Notes: generated by a model from the sequence alone, not told the origin. Numbered from the stretch's first letter, positions 19,094 through 28,619 are shown. The stretch is 55,233 bases of DNA from Alphaproteobacteria bacterium (GCA_018830285.1 JAHJSB010000009.1:1-55233), one strand, 5' to 3'. Made by a program: numbers and translations.

Positions 19094-19495
19094 ATGGGAT
19101 TATCGCAACAGGATTTGAAACGCCCTCAACCAGGACACTCCCTGATGGAAATGAAGCTGAGTATACGCCTTGATCCTGAAGCCGGAGGCAGGTTCGGGCC
19201 GGGAAAGGCCGCCCTGCTCGAGGCGATAAATGTGTCCGGTTCCATTGCAGGTGGGGCGCGCGAGCTCCGCATGTCTTATCCGCGCGCACTCAAACTGGTC
19301 GAGAGCATGAACGCATTGTTTCGCTCGCCGCTGGTCGCGTCGAGCCATGGCGGAAAGGATGGCGGCGGCGCCGTGCTTACCGAACAGGGGCTGAAAGTGC
19401 TCGCATTGTATCACGCCCTCTGCCAGCAGGCCGAAGAGGCAACCAGGGCCCGCCGCCGCGAAATCGCATCGATGATTCAGCCCGCCGGGGACTAG
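19094..19495 (+). CDS. ModE-type winged-helix regulator lacking the molybdate-binding domain
   Basis: A protein of up to 133 residues whose core LSIRLDPEAGGRFGPGKAAL followed by LLEAINVSGSIAGGARELRM is the N-terminal DNA-binding domain of ModE and related regulators. The C-terminal Mop domains that bind molybdate in E. coli ModE are absent, as in many alphaproteobacterial forms. The start may be 19094, 19145 or 19151. It is the first gene of the molybdenum-cofactor run; an inverted-repeat operator resembling the ModE site lies directly after its stop. Confidence 0.87.
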   Translation: MGLSQQDLKRPQPGHSLMEMKLSIRLDPEAGGRFGPGKAALLEAINVSGSIAGGARELRMSYPRALKLVESMNALFRSPLVASSHGGKDGGGAVLTEQGLKVLALYHALCQQAEEATRARRREIASMIQPAGD

Positions 19496-19496
19496 T

Positions 19497-19524
19497 ATCG
19501 ATATAAATCACCATTTAGAACGAT
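19497..19524. promoter_or_regulatory. ModE-like operator between the regulator and xdhC
   Basis: ATCGATATAAA (19497-19507), a six-base spacer TCACCA, then TTTAGAACGAT (19514-19524). The right arm reads ATCGTTCTAAA in reverse, matching the left arm at 9 of 11 positions. The layout (two 11-base arms starting ATCG, six-base spacer, TA-rich inner parts) is that of the known ModE box, recalled as ATCGnTATATA-N6-TATATAnCGAT. It ends three bases before the xdhC ATG, so binding would block transcription or initiation there. Confidence 0.72.
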
Positions 19525-19527
19525 ATC

Positions 19528-20484
19528 ATGCGTTCGGCTTCGTCCCTCGTAACCCATGAGCATCCGCAGGACGTGCTGGGGGCAGCGCTCGGCTTCGCCA
19601 AATCCGGCGCCGCAGTCGCGCTTGTCATCGTCACGGCGACCGAGGGCGGCGCGGTGCGGACTCCCGGCGCTCTGATGGCCGTGTCCGAGATGGGCGAATT
19701 TGCTGGCTATGTGTCAGGGGGGTGTATCGACGCCGATGTCCGGCTCAACGCCGTCGAGACGTTGACGTCTGGCCAGTTGCGCAAACTGCGCTACGGTGCG
19801 GGATCACCCTTCGTCGATATCCGCCTGCCCTGCGGCGGCGCCCTCGATGTCCTGATTGTGCCGAATGTCGCTCCCCAAACGATCTCCAGGATGCATGACA
19901 GGCTCGAACAGAGAGAGGCGGTGCAATTCGCCGTGCTGTCCACGGGTCAGGTCGAGCTCAGCATTGCGCCCGGTGAAGCGCCTCTGTTCCAGACGATCTA
20001 CAAGCCAAAACTGTCACTGAGGATTGCTGGCCGCGGAGCCGACTGTATCGCGCTGGCGCGGCTCGCATCTGCCAGCGGGTTTGCGGTGCACTTGCAGCTC
20101 CCCGACGAAGCTGACTTCGAAGCAGTTCAATCTGCGGGTATCGGGCCCGTCGAACGCCTCACGACCCCCTGCAGTCTTGCGCCTGTCGAAGACGACACTT
20201 CAACAGCTTTCGTGTTGATGTTCCATGATGCGCACTGGGAAGCTGCGTTGCTGAAACAGGCGCTGGGTGGACCCGCCTTCTTCATCGGCGCTGTCGGCAG
20301 TGCAAAAACCCACGCCAAAAGATGCGAGAGCCTGAGAGAGGCTGGGATATCCGGGCACGACATCCAGCGGGTCCGTGGGCCTGTAGGCCTGGTGCCATCC
20401 ATGCGCGACGCGTCGATGCTCGCCATCTCAACGCTCGCCGAAATTGTTGCCGCGTTCCACACCAAGGAGACAGTCCGTGTTTGA
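19528..20484 (+). CDS. xdhC: XdhC/CoxI-family molybdenum cofactor maturation protein
   Basis: A 318-residue protein. XdhC proteins bind the molybdenum cofactor, aid its sulfuration and hand it to xanthine-oxidase-family enzymes. The N-terminal XdhC_CoxI domain shows ATEGGAVRTPGALMAVSEMG and GYVSGGCIDADV; the C-terminal Rossmann part has FFIGAVGSAKTHAKR. No Shine-Dalgarno precedes the ATG; instead a ModE-like operator ends three bases before it, so the message may be leaderless. The stop overlaps the GTG start of the next gene. Confidence 0.9.
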   Translation: MRSASSLVTHEHPQDVLGAALGFAKSGAAVALVIVTATEGGAVRTPGALMAVSEMGEFAGYVSGGCIDADVRLNAVETLTSGQLRKLRYGAGSPFVDIRLPCGGALDVLIVPNVAPQTISRMHDRLEQREAVQFAVLSTGQVELSIAPGEAPLFQTIYKPKLSLRIAGRGADCIALARLASASGFAVHLQLPDEADFEAVQSAGIGPVERLTTPCSLAPVEDDTSTAFVLMFHDAHWEAALLKQALGGPAFFIGAVGSAKTHAKRCESLREAGISGHDIQRVRGPVGLVPSMRDASMLAISTLAEIVAAFHTKETVRV

Positions 20485-21076
20485 TCGTACCGCAGTCCTA
20501 CTCCTCGCAAGCGGCCTGTCCTCCCGGTTCGGAACGGGTGACAAATTGATGGCCGATCTGGATGGCCTTCCCGTGCTCGCGCGCGCCGCCGGCGCGCTCG
20601 CCAACCATCCCGTTACCAGGCGCGTGGCCGTGGTCGGCACGGACCAGACCGCGCGCAGGGCCTGTCTTGAAACCCTGAGCTTCGAGATTGTTTTCAATCC
20701 GGCGCCTGAGGACGGTCAGGGCCGCACACTGGCGATTGGCATCGAGCACGTGCGTGACACGACAGAGGCCGACAGCGTGTTAATCCTCCTTGGCGATATG
20801 CCGTTCGTAACGGACACGCATCTCGAAGGACTGGCTGACGCGCTTTCGCAGGGCGCCGGTGCGGTAATGTCGGAAACCGGAGGCAGGCTTTCGCCGCCTG
20901 CCCTGTTCCGTCGTGATCACTTCAACCAGCTGGCGGCTGTTACGGGAGACCGGGGAGCCCGCCAGATCTTTGCGGGTATCCCGGCGAGACAAGCCGTGGC
21001 GGCCGCCCCGGACTTGCTGATGGACATTGATAGCGGCCTCGACCTTCAACGCGCAGAGGAGCTACTGAATGGCTGA
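20477..21076 (+). CDS. MobA-like nucleotidyltransferase, probable molybdenum cofactor cytidylyltransferase
   Basis: A 199-residue protein with the NTP-transferase N-terminus LLLASGLSSRFGTGDKL. In this context (after xdhC, with a xanthine-oxidase-type enzyme downstream) it fits MocA, which makes molybdopterin cytosine dinucleotide, better than MobA, which makes the guanine form; that choice is inference. The start is GTG 20477, with AAGGAG seven bases upstream, overlapping the xdhC stop by eight bases. The 3' end overlaps moaA by eight bases. Confidence 0.85.
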   Translation: MFDRTAVLLLASGLSSRFGTGDKLMADLDGLPVLARAAGALANHPVTRRVAVVGTDQTARRACLETLSFEIVFNPAPEDGQGRTLAIGIEHVRDTTEADSVLILLGDMPFVTDTHLEGLADALSQGAGAVMSETGGRLSPPALFRRDHFNQLAAVTGDRGARQIFAGIPARQAVAAAPDLLMDIDSGLDLQRAEELLNG

Positions 21077-22100
21077 CGGTCTGGCACTAACGAGCAAGGC
21101 GCCGCTGATTGACCGTTATGGGCGGCAGGTCACTTACCTGCGCCTGTCTGTGACGGATCGTTGCGACCTGCGCTGCACCTATTGCATGTCCGAAATCATG
21201 AAATTCCTGCCGAAGGCGGAACTTCTTTCGTTGGACGAACTGGACCGGGTTGCGACGGCTTTCGTTGAGCGGGGCGTTCGCAAGATCCGGCTGACTGGCG
21301 GAGAACCGCTCGTCCGCAAGGACATCGGATACCTGATCGAACGACTGGGCCGGCTCATGGATCAGGGGCTGGACGAACTGACCCTGACGACAAACGGCAC
21401 GCTGCTGGCTGATCATGCCGACGGCCTCATGCGCGCCGGTGTACGCCGGGTGAATGTCTCGCTCGACTCTCTGGACCCTGCCAACTTTGCGGAGATTACC
21501 CGGCGCGGCGACCTTTCAAAGGTTTTGAACGGCATCGATGCTGCGCTTGAAGCCGGCCTCAAGATAAAGATCAATACGGTCGCGCTAAAGCATCAGAATG
21601 CTGCCGAAATCCCGGACATGGTCGAATGGGCCCATGCGCGGGGCTTGGATATGACACTGATCGAAGTCATGCCACTGGGTGACACCGGCGAAGACCGTAT
21701 CGACCAATATATTCCGCTGCCGATGATCCGCGATGACCTTGAAACGCGCTGGACCCTTTCCGAGGAAACCAGCCGCGATCCGATCGCCGGTCCCTCCCGC
21801 TATGTGCGCGTCAAGGAAACCGGTGGCCGGCTCGGCTTCATCACCCCGCTCACCAACAATTTCTGCGCTGGCTGCAACCGGGTTCGTGTCACGTGCACCG
21901 GTCGCATCTACATGTGCCTTGGACAGGACGATCATGTCGATTTGCGCGCCGCCTTGCGGGAGGCGGCAGATCCGGCTGTTGCGCTTGATGCCGCGCTCGA
22001 CAAGGCGCTTTTCGCCAAGCCGGAAAAGCATGATTTCGAAATCAAACGGCGCGGAAGCGCGCCAGCACTTCCGCGCCACATGTCGATGACGGGCGGGTAG
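21069..22100 (+). CDS. moaA: GTP 3',8-cyclase MoaA
   Basis: A 343-residue radical-SAM enzyme that catalyses the first step of molybdopterin synthesis, rearranging GTP. The radical-SAM cluster C-x3-C-x2-C is Cys32, Cys36 and Cys39 (RCDLRCTYCM). The second cluster is in NFCAGCNRVRVTCTG with a third Cys in the adjoining loop. The C-terminus ends in MSMTGG, matching the MoaA GG tail needed for activity. Overlaps the previous gene and is four bases from moaD. Confidence 0.97.
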   Translation: MADGLALTSKAPLIDRYGRQVTYLRLSVTDRCDLRCTYCMSEIMKFLPKAELLSLDELDRVATAFVERGVRKIRLTGGEPLVRKDIGYLIERLGRLMDQGLDELTLTTNGTLLADHADGLMRAGVRRVNVSLDSLDPANFAEITRRGDLSKVLNGIDAALEAGLKIKINTVALKHQNAAEIPDMVEWAHARGLDMTLIEVMPLGDTGEDRIDQYIPLPMIRDDLETRWTLSEETSRDPIAGPSRYVRVKETGGRLGFITPLTNNFCAGCNRVRVTCTGRIYMCLGQDDHVDLRAALREAADPAVALDAALDKALFAKPEKHDFEIKRRGSAPALPRHMSMTGG

Positions 22101-22103
22101 GCG

Positions 22104-22352
22104 ATGGCGAAGCTGCTCTATTTTGGACGCCTAACGGATGTCTTCGGCGCCAACGCCGAAACGCTGGCCCTGCCTGCTGAGGTCAATGACACGTCGGCCC
22201 TCAGGCAATGGCTGGACGACGATAGGCAGCTGGGCGGCACCCTGATGACGAAATCCATCCGGATCGCCGTCAATGATGATATCGTACCTGAGCCTTGGCC
22301 CATTGCGGACAGCGACGAAATTGCGTTCCTGCCACCTGTTGGTGGAGGGTGA
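22104..22352 (+). CDS. moaD: Molybdopterin synthase small subunit MoaD
   Basis: An 82-residue ubiquitin-like sulfur carrier ending in the required Gly-Gly (FLPPVGGG). The C-terminal glycine is thiocarboxylated and donates sulfur to precursor Z in the MoaD-MoaE complex. It lies directly between moaA and moaE, with four-base and two-base gaps. Confidence 0.95.
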   Translation: MAKLLYFGRLTDVFGANAETLALPAEVNDTSALRQWLDDDRQLGGTLMTKSIRIAVNDDIVPEPWPIADSDEIAFLPPVGGG

Positions 22353-22354
22353 AC

Positions 22355-22813
22355 ATGATCACACTCACTGATCAGCCTTTTGATCCTGCCGAAGCCCTTT
22401 GCGACTTCGAGAAACGCGCGATAGGCGCAGGCGCTATTGTGAGCTTTACCGGCTTGGTCCGAGGCACAAGCAAGCTCGGCACGGTGAAGACGCTCCACCT
22501 GCAAGCCTATTCACCCATGACCGAACGCGGCATGGCCAAGGCGGCAGCGGATGCAAACGCGCGATGGCCACTTGATGCGCTACTGATCATCCATCGCACG
22601 GGTGATCTGGAACCAGGAGAGCCCGTCGTGTACGTGGCGACGGCATCGACACACAGGCGCGCCGCTTTCGAAGCCGCTGATTTCCTCATGGACTATCTCA
22701 AGACCGAGGCCGTTTTCTGGAAAAAGGAAACGACGGACTCCGGTGCCCACTGGGTCGAACCGCGACCTGAAGATTACGAAGACCGCGACCGCTGGTCAAA
22801 GACAGGAACCTGA
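22355..22813 (+). CDS. moaE: Molybdopterin synthase catalytic subunit MoaE
   Basis: A 152-residue protein starting MITLTDQPFDPAEALCDFEK; GAIVSFTGLVRG is the MoaE signature, and the active-site lysines lie in VFWKKETTD. It makes molybdopterin from cyclic pyranopterin with MoaD. The ATG at 22355 follows GGTGGAGGG and fits the family start; an upstream frame extension into moaD is not used. Confidence 0.95.
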   Translation: MITLTDQPFDPAEALCDFEKRAIGAGAIVSFTGLVRGTSKLGTVKTLHLQAYSPMTERGMAKAAADANARWPLDALLIIHRTGDLEPGEPVVYVATASTHRRAAFEAADFLMDYLKTEAVFWKKETTDSGAHWVEPRPEDYEDRDRWSKTGT

Positions 22814-22817
22814 ACTG

Positions 22818-23348
22818 ATGCATGGCATAAATGAAAGCCTCAAATTCATTCCGGTGCGGATTGCCGTTCTGATCGTGAGCGACACGCGGACGACCGAGAC
22901 AGACACATCCGGCAGCCTTCTGGCCGATCGTATCCGGTCGGCCGGGCATGAAGTGGCTGACCATCGCATCGTGCGCGATGATGTGACAGCCATTCGCAGC
23001 GTGGTCTCGGCGTGGATCGCCGATCCTGAAATCGACATTGTCATCTCCAGCGGCGGGACAGGCCTGACGGGACGCGACGTGACGCCCGAAGCGGTTACTC
23101 CCCTGTTTGAAAAGACCATCGACGGCTTTTCCGTCATCTTCCATCAGGTCAGCTTCCAGAGCGTCGGGCTCTCGACGCTACAGTCGCGTGCCGTCGCGGG
23201 GCTTGCGGGCGGAACATTCATCTTCTGCCTCCCGGGCTCGAATGGCGCAGTGAAGGATGGCTGGGACAAGGTTATCTCATTCCAGCTCGACAGCCGCCAT
23301 AAGCCCTGCAACCTCGTCGAACTCATGCCGCGCCTGCAGGAGCGTTGA
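22818..23348 (+). CDS. moaB: Molybdopterin adenylyltransferase-type protein MoaB/MogA
   Basis: A 176-residue protein of the MoaB/MogA family, which adenylates molybdopterin before molybdate insertion by Moe[19 protein letters not shown] is the family signature, and [12 protein letters not shown] the second conserved loop. The start ATG 22818 lies five bases after the moaE stop. Confidence 0.93.
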   Translation: MHGINESLKFIPVRIAVLIVSDTRTTETDTSGSLLADRIRSAGHEVADHRIVRDDVTAIRSVVSAWIADPEIDIVISSGGTGLTGRDVTPEAVTPLFEKTIDGFSVIFHQVSFQSVGLSTLQSRAVAGLAGGTFIFCLPGSNGAVKDGWDKVISFQLDSRHKPCNLVELMPRLQER

Positions 23349-23353
23349 ACGAA

Positions 23354-23836
23354 ATGAACGACCTGTCGCACATTGGCCCCGATGGCCGCGCCCGCATGGT
23401 GGACATTGGCAGCAAAGTGGAGACTGAGCGCACCGCGATAGCGGCGGGACGCGTGCGCATGGCGCCGGACACCTTGCAGCGGGCCCTCCTCCGCGACACC
23501 AAGAAGGGTGATCCGATTGCCATTGCCGAACTGGCTGGCATCATGGGAGCCAAGCGTACCTCAGACCTGATCCCGCTCTGCCACCCCCTGCCCCTCACCA
23601 GCGTGACGGTTTTCATCGAACGCGACGGGGAAGCGAATGCCTTGCGCGTGATCGCCACGGCGAAGACAACCGGCAGGACGGGCGTCGAGATGGAAGCGCT
23701 CACTGCCGTGTCCGTCGCGTGCCTCACCCTCTACGACATGCTGAAAGCCATCGACAAGGCGATGGTCATCGAAGGTATCGAACTGATCGAAAAGACCGGC
23801 GGGAAGTCGGGCGACTACCGGAAACCGGCGTCATGA
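23354..23836 (+). CDS. moaC: Cyclic pyranopterin monophosphate synthase MoaC
   Basis: A 160-residue enzyme converting the MoaA product into cyclic pyranopterin monophosphate. Conserved segments are seen: [33 protein letters not shown] and KSGDY at the C-terminus. I choose ATG 23354, six bases after the moaB stop; a TTG at 23345 is in frame. The TGA overlaps the moeA ATG. Confidence 0.95.
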   Translation: MNDLSHIGPDGRARMVDIGSKVETERTAIAAGRVRMAPDTLQRALLRDTKKGDPIAIAELAGIMGAKRTSDLIPLCHPLPLTSVTVFIERDGEANALRVIATAKTTGRTGVEMEALTAVSVACLTLYDMLKAIDKAMVIEGIELIEKTGGKSGDYRKPAS

Positions 23837-25032
23837 GCGGATTGATCAGCGTCGACGAGGCGCTGGCGCTTCTGGCGCAACATGCCCTTAGCCTTCCGGT
23901 CCAGACAGTGCCTCTGGCTGCTGCGCTCGGCGCGCGGCTGGCCGGCGCTGTTCAGGCAAAGGTCTCCCGGCCGCCTGCAGCCGTGTCCGCGATGGACGGC
24001 TATGCCGTGCGGCTTTCGGATGTTGCCGCGCCAGGCGCGCGTTTGCGCGTCATCGGCGATGCCCCAGCGGGCCGCCCATTCGACGGCATTGTCGGACCGG
24101 GCGAAGCCCTACGCATCTTTACAGGCTCCGTCATACCCGAAGGCGCAGACCATGTCGTCATCCAGGAAGATGCAGATCGGAACGGCGATACGCTTGTCTG
24201 TCACAACGCCTATGATGCTGCGCAATTCATTCGCCAGATTGGCATCGACTTTACCGAAGGCGACGAACTGCTCAGCGCTGGTGCTGTGGTCAGTCCCGCA
24301 GGGCTTTCCATTTCAGCAGCGGCCAATCATGGCACGCTCAATATTTTCCGACGTCCTCGCGTCGGCATCCTCGCGAACGGTGATGAATTGCGCGCCCCCG
24401 GCTCGGTTCTTGAACCGGGACAGATCGTCAATTCCAATCCCGAAGGGCTGGGCGCGCTGATCCGGCAATGGGGCGGAGAGCCAGTCGACCTGGGTGTCGC
24501 CGACGACACGATGGACTCGATACATGCCAGGATCGACGCGGCACCGGATATCGACATTTTCCTGCCCGTCGGCGGCGCATCCGTTGGCGATCACGACCTG
24601 ATGCGACCCGCTTTCGCGGACGCCGGCTTCACGCCCGTCTTCGAGAAGGTGGCCGTCAAGCCCGGCAAGCCGACATGGTTTTCCACCCGTGGCACCCAGC
24701 GTGTCCTCGGCCTGCCCGGCAATCCCGCGTCAGCCTTCGTATGTGCCCACCTGTTCCTGAGGCCATTGATCGAAGGCGGAATGCGACGCTCGCTGGTCAA
24801 TGCGCGATCCGTCAGCGCATTGCCGGGTCCGGGGCGCAGAGAAACCTATCTCCGCGCGCACGTCCATGCCGACACTGATAGCATGCTCAGGGTGGAGGCC
24901 GCCGTCAACCAGGACAGCTCGCTCATTCGTCCGTTCCTGATGGCCAATGCCCTGATCCGCAGGCTTGCCGATGCGCCGCCTGTCGCGGCAGGCGATCTCG
25001 TCAAGGTCCTGATGATCGCTCCGCTCGAATAG
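23833..25032 (+). CDS. moeA: Molybdopterin molybdenumtransferase MoeA
   Basis: A 399-residue protein that inserts molybdate into adenylated molybdopterin. Signatures include [11 protein letters not shown] near residue 50, [18 protein letters not shown] near 100-115, and [12 protein letters not shown] in the MogA-like domain. Starts at an ATG that overlaps the moaC stop (ATGA). Last gene of the cofactor run, 10 bp before a TauE/SafE transporter gene on the same strand. Confidence 0.96.
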   Translation: MSGLISVDEALALLAQHALSLPVQTVPLAAALGARLAGAVQAKVSRPPAAVSAMDGYAVRLSDVAAPGARLRVIGDAPAGRPFDGIVGPGEALRIFTGSVIPEGADHVVIQEDADRNGDTLVCHNAYDAAQFIRQIGIDFTEGDELLSAGAVVSPAGLSISAAANHGTLNIFRRPRVGILANGDELRAPGSVLEPGQIVNSNPEGLGALIRQWGGEPVDLGVADDTMDSIHARIDAAPDIDIFLPVGGASVGDHDLMRPAFADAGFTPVFEKVAVKPGKPTWFSTRGTQRVLGLPGNPASAFVCAHLFLRPLIEGGMRRSLVNARSVSALPGPGRRETYLRAHVHADTDSMLRVEAAVNQDSSLIRPFLMANALIRRLADAPPVAAGDLVKVLMIAPLE

Positions 25033-25042
25033 GTCCTGCTCC

Positions 25043-25819
25043 TTGCCCATCCTGCTAGCGATCCTCTTTTTCATTACGGCCGCATTCTATGCAGCGGTCG
25101 GTTTCGGTGGCGGTTCAACCTATAATGCCCTGCTTGTCCTGAACGGCACAGATTACCGAATCCTCCCGTCGATCGCGCTAGGCTGCAACATCATCGTCGT
25201 CACGGGCGGGGTCATTCGATTCTGGCAGGCAGGGCACCTGCGGATCTCGCGTCTTGTGCCCTTCCTTGCCGCATCCGTTCCAGCAGCCTGGCTCGGCGGT
25301 CGCCTGCCCGTTTCAGAGACCATGTTCATCGGCCTGCTGGGCGGCGCGCTCTTGCTGTCAGGCCTTCACCTCGTGTTCCAATCCATCCCGAAAGAAACGC
25401 CGAATCACGATGAAAACAAGGCCTCCGCCATCATCGGTCTTACCGTCGGCGGGAGTATCGGCCTCGTGTCAGGCTTGGTCGGCATCGGCGGCGGCATCTT
25501 CCTGGCACCGGTGCTGTACATGCTGAAATGGGGACCACCGCGCCAGATTGCGGCAGCCTGCAGTCTCTTCATCCTCGCCAACTCGTTGTCCGGTCTGACA
25601 GGCCAGATCATGAAGCTTCAGGACACCGAAGTCCTGTCCCTTATTTTACCGTATTGGCCGCTATTTCCTGCCGTGCTCGTTGGTGGCCAGATTGGCTCAT
25701 GGTTCGCCGCTCAAAACCTCCAGCCCAAATGGATCAAGCGCCTTACGGCGGTTTTGATTCTTTACGTCGCTTGTCGACTGCTCCTGCGCTGGGCCAGCCT
25801 TACAGCCATGGTTGGTTAG
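25043..25819 (+). CDS. TSUP (TauE/SafE) family membrane transporter
   Basis: A 258-residue membrane protein with about eight hydrophobic segments and the TSUP pattern GFGGGSTYNALLVL in the first half repeated as VGIGGGIFLAPVLYM in the second. This family exports sulfite or organosulfonates, or in some cases moves other anions. It begins with TTG at 25043, ten bases after moeA. Sox genes lie 4 kb downstream, so sulfite export is attractive but unproved; a role with the molybdenum genes is equally possible from position. Confidence 0.88.
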   Translation: MPILLAILFFITAAFYAAVGFGGGSTYNALLVLNGTDYRILPSIALGCNIIVVTGGVIRFWQAGHLRISRLVPFLAASVPAAWLGGRLPVSETMFIGLLGGALLLSGLHLVFQSIPKETPNHDENKASAIIGLTVGGSIGLVSGLVGIGGGIFLAPVLYMLKWGPPRQIAAACSLFILANSLSGLTGQIMKLQDTEVLSLILPYWPLFPAVLVGGQIGSWFAAQNLQPKWIKRLTAVLILYVACRLLLRWASLTAMVG

Positions 25820-25883
25820 ACGTTTCGGAAGGCCCCGGCACGGCGTTCCAAACCGTTCCAATCAAACACATATTTGAAATCTC

Positions 25884-25898
25884 GCGATTTTAAATCGC
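25884..25898. promoter_or_regulatory. Perfect 7-bp palindrome upstream of the molybdo-hydroxylase genes
   Basis: GCGATTT-T-AAATCGC lies 66 bases before the start of the 2Fe-2S subunit gene in the only intergenic gap between the cofactor run and the enzyme genes. It does not match the ModE arms found at 19497. It may be an operator or part of a promoter. Confidence 0.45.
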
Positions 25899-25964
25899 CA
25901 TTCTCGGCGCGCGCGCTATAGTGAAGCATGGCAAAGCGCGCCTGCGGCAGAGGAAAGTGTGGAC

Positions 25965-26420
25965 ATGGCAAAGCTCAAGGTGAACGGCAAATCGCATACC
26001 GTTGATGTGGAAGAGGACACTCCGCTCCTATGGGTACTGCGAGACCATATTGGCCTGACCGGCGCAAAATATGGCTGTGGAATCGCCCAGTGCGGTTCCT
26101 GCACAGTACATATCGACGGGGTTGCCGTCCGGTCCTGTGTTTATCCTCTCGGCGCGCTCTCGGGCGAAGAAGAAATCACGACGATTGAAGGTTTGTCCGA
26201 GGGAGCCAGCCATCCGGTCCAGCAGGCATGGGCCGAACTGGACGTGCCGCAATGCGGTTACTGCCAGCCTGGCATGATCATGGCCGTCGCGGGCATGCTG
26301 AATACCAACCCGAACCCCACCGACGAAGACATCGACGCCGAGATCACCAATATCTGCCGGTGCGGCACGTTCGTCCGCGTACGCGAAGGCATTCACCTCG
26401 CCAAGACAAAGAAAGCCTGA
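25965..26420 (+). CDS. 2Fe-2S subunit of a xanthine-oxidase-family dehydrogenase (IorA-like)
   Basis: A 151-residue protein with two [2Fe-2S] sites: plant-type Cys38, Cys43, Cys46 and Cys58, and the second set Cys97, Cys100, Cys131 and Cys133. This is the electron-transfer small subunit of two-subunit molybdo-hydroxylases such as isoquinoline 1-oxidoreductase, which pass electrons to a cytochrome. GAGGAAA sits eight bases before the ATG. Followed 10 bp later by the large subunit. Confidence 0.93.
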   Translation: MAKLKVNGKSHTVDVEEDTPLLWVLRDHIGLTGAKYGCGIAQCGSCTVHIDGVAVRSCVYPLGALSGEEEITTIEGLSEGASHPVQQAWAELDVPQCGYCQPGMIMAVAGMLNTNPNPTDEDIDAEITNICRCGTFVRVREGIHLAKTKKA

Positions 26421-26430
26421 GGCAGAGATC

Positions 26431-28617
26431 ATGACAGAACTTCTCAACCTTTCCCGTCGCAAGTTTATCATCGCCACCGGCGCGACCGGTCTTACGATAG
26501 GTGTCCTCGCCGCCTGCTCAAAGAAGCCGGGCGAGCCCGATTATTCGGACATGGAGCCGAACCCGGAAGTAAACGCCTGGGTCCATATCGGCCATGACGA
26601 TACGGTCACGGTTCGCATTGCACGCTCCGAAATGGGCCAAGGCACACTGACCGGCCTCGCACAACTGGTCGCTGAGGAACTCGAGTGCGACTGGGCCAAG
26701 GTGACAACTGAATACCCGACCCCTGGCCAGAACCTTGCCCGCGAACGCGTTTGGGGCGATTTCTCCACCGGCGGCAGCAGCGGCATTCGCCGCTCGCACC
26801 AATACGTGCGCGAAGGCGCCGCTGCGGCCCGCATCATGCTGGTTGAAGCCGCCGCCAATGAATGGGGCGTTCCCGTCGCCGAATGCACCGTGTCCAAAGG
26901 GGTCGTCTCGCTCAAGGGATCAAAGAAGACGCTGACTTATGGCAAGGTTGCGTCAGCTGCAGCGCAACTCGCGCCGCCGCTCGACGTGACGCTCAAGGAT
27001 CCGAAGGACTGGACAATCATCGGCCAGCCCAAGCAGCGCCTCGACACCGCCGACAAGCTCACCGGCGCGCAGGTCTACGGCTCCGACGTCAAACTTGACG
27101 GCATGCTGACGGCCTCCATCCGGCAGTCGCCGCAAATTGGCGGCAAGGTGAAGAGCCTTGACGCGTCCGCCGTCGCCTCCATGCCCGGCGTGAAGAAGAT
27201 CGTGCAGATCGGTGACGACGCCGTCGCCGTGGTCGCCGACACATGGTGGCGCGCCAACAAGGCCGTCCTCGCCCTGCCCGTGGAATGGGAAGGCGGCGTG
27301 GCGTTCTCCAGCTCCGAATTTGAAACGGAACTCGATGACGGCCTGACGTCCGACGATGCCTTTACAGGCAACAAGGTGGGTGAGATCGCCCCGGCCTTCG
27401 CCAATGCGGCCAAAGTGGTCGAAGCCACCTATAACATGCCCTTCCAGAACCACGCGCCGATGGAGCCGATGAACGCCACCGCGATCTGGACTCCCGAAAA
27501 ATGCGAAGTCTGGTGCCCCACCCAGAATGGCGAAGCAGCGCTTGCTGCAGCCGCCGAAGCCGCTGAGCTGCCGATCGAACAGTGCGACGTGTACAAGCTT
27601 CACCTCGGTGGCGGGTTCGGTCGGCGGGGCATGTCGGATTATGTCAGCCAGGCCGTGAAGATCGCAAAACAGATGCCGGGTACGCCCATAAAGCTGCAAT
27701 GGTCACGTGAAGAGGACATGCTGCACGGCTTCTTCCACCCCATCACCAAAGCAAGGGCGCGTGGCGCACTGGATGCAGACGGCAATCTCACCGGGCTTCA
27801 CATCCGAATTTCGGGCCAGTCGATCCTGGCCGCACTGATGCCGCAGGCGTTGGCCAACGGCATGGACTTTGCCACCTTCCAAGGACTCCTACCGTCCGGC
27901 GTTGACGCCCGTGTCGAAGACCAGACTCTCAAGTACACGTTCGACAATCTCCTGGTCGACCATGCGATGCGCAACCCACCCGTGCGCCCGGGCTTCTGGC
28001 GCGGCGTGAACGCCAACCAGAATGCGATCTACCTGGAATGCTTCATGGACGAACTGGCCCATGCAGCAGGACGTGATCCACTGGAATTCCGCCTCGCCCA
28101 CCTGAAGGACAGCCCCAAGTCTCAAGCCGTTCTCAAGGCTGTCGCCGAGAAGTCCGGTTGGGGCGCGGATGACGGCAAGTCGCGCGGTCTCTGCAACTTC
28201 TACTCCTTCGGCTCCTACACCGCGGCCTGTGCCGAGGTGACCGTCGACGCAGACGGAAACCTTAAGATCGACCGGATTGTCGCGGCGACGGATCCCGGCT
28301 ATGCGGTCAATCCGCAACAGGTTGAAGCGCAGGTTCAGGGCTCGTTCGTGTACGGCCTGTCCGCCATGCTTTACGGCGAAATCACATTCGAGAATGGCGT
28401 TGCCCAGCAGAAGAATTTCGACAGCTTCAACTCCATGCGCATTTCCGAAATGCCCAAGGTCGAGACCCTCGTCATGCCGTCCGGCGGATTCTGGGGCGGC
28501 GTTGGCGAGCCGACTATCGCCGTGGCAGCACCGGCCGTGCTCAACGCGATCTATGCGGCAACAGGCAAGCGTGTCCGCAAACTGCCCATCAAGGACCAGA
28601 ACCTGCGGGACGCCTGA
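26431..28617 (+). CDS. Molybdopterin-binding subunit of a xanthine-oxidase-family dehydrogenase (IorB-like)
   Basis: A 728-residue large subunit. The N-terminus SRRKFIIATGATGLTIGV is a Tat signal followed by LAACS, so the complex is probably exported folded and possibly lipid-anchored. HLGGGFGRRG (391-400) is the cofactor-binding loop and Glu693 in GVGEPTIA is the expected catalytic glutamate. No FAD subunit is present, as in IorAB-type enzymes. Real substrate unknown: aldehyde or N-heterocycle are the usual options. The upstream XdhC, MocA-like and Moa/Moe genes supply its cofactor. An adjacent cytochrome c may accept electrons. Confidence 0.92.
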   Translation: MTELLNLSRRKFIIATGATGLTIGVLAACSKKPGEPDYSDMEPNPEVNAWVHIGHDDTVTVRIARSEMGQGTLTGLAQLVAEELECDWAKVTTEYPTPGQNLARERVWGDFSTGGSSGIRRSHQYVREGAAAARIMLVEAAANEWGVPVAECTVSKGVVSLKGSKKTLTYGKVASAAAQLAPPLDVTLKDPKDWTIIGQPKQRLDTADKLTGAQVYGSDVKLDGMLTASIRQSPQIGGKVKSLDASAVASMPGVKKIVQIGDDAVAVVADTWWRANKAVLALPVEWEGGVAFSSSEFETELDDGLTSDDAFTGNKVGEIAPAFANAAKVVEATYNMPFQNHAPMEPMNATAIWTPEKCEVWCPTQNGEAALAAAAEAAELPIEQCDVYKLHLGGGFGRRGMSDYVSQAVKIAKQMPGTPIKLQWSREEDMLHGFFHPITKARARGALDADGNLTGLHIRISGQSILAALMPQALANGMDFATFQGLLPSGVDARVEDQTLKYTFDNLLVDHAMRNPPVRPGFWRGVNANQNAIYLECFMDELAHAAGRDPLEFRLAHLKDSPKSQAVLKAVAEKSGWGADDGKSRGLCNFYSFGSYTAACAEVTVDADGNLKIDRIVAATDPGYAVNPQQVEAQVQGSFVYGLSAMLYGEITFENGVAQQKNFDSFNSMRISEMPKVETLVMPSGGFWGGVGEPTIAVAAPAVLNAIYAATGKRVRKLPIKDQNLRDA

Positions 28618-28619
28618 TA

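Noticed and set aside
25861-25900. Second ModE box before the molybdo-hydroxylase genes
   Set aside because: The palindrome there has its arms in a different arrangement and fails the ATCG/CGAT ends with six-base spacer.
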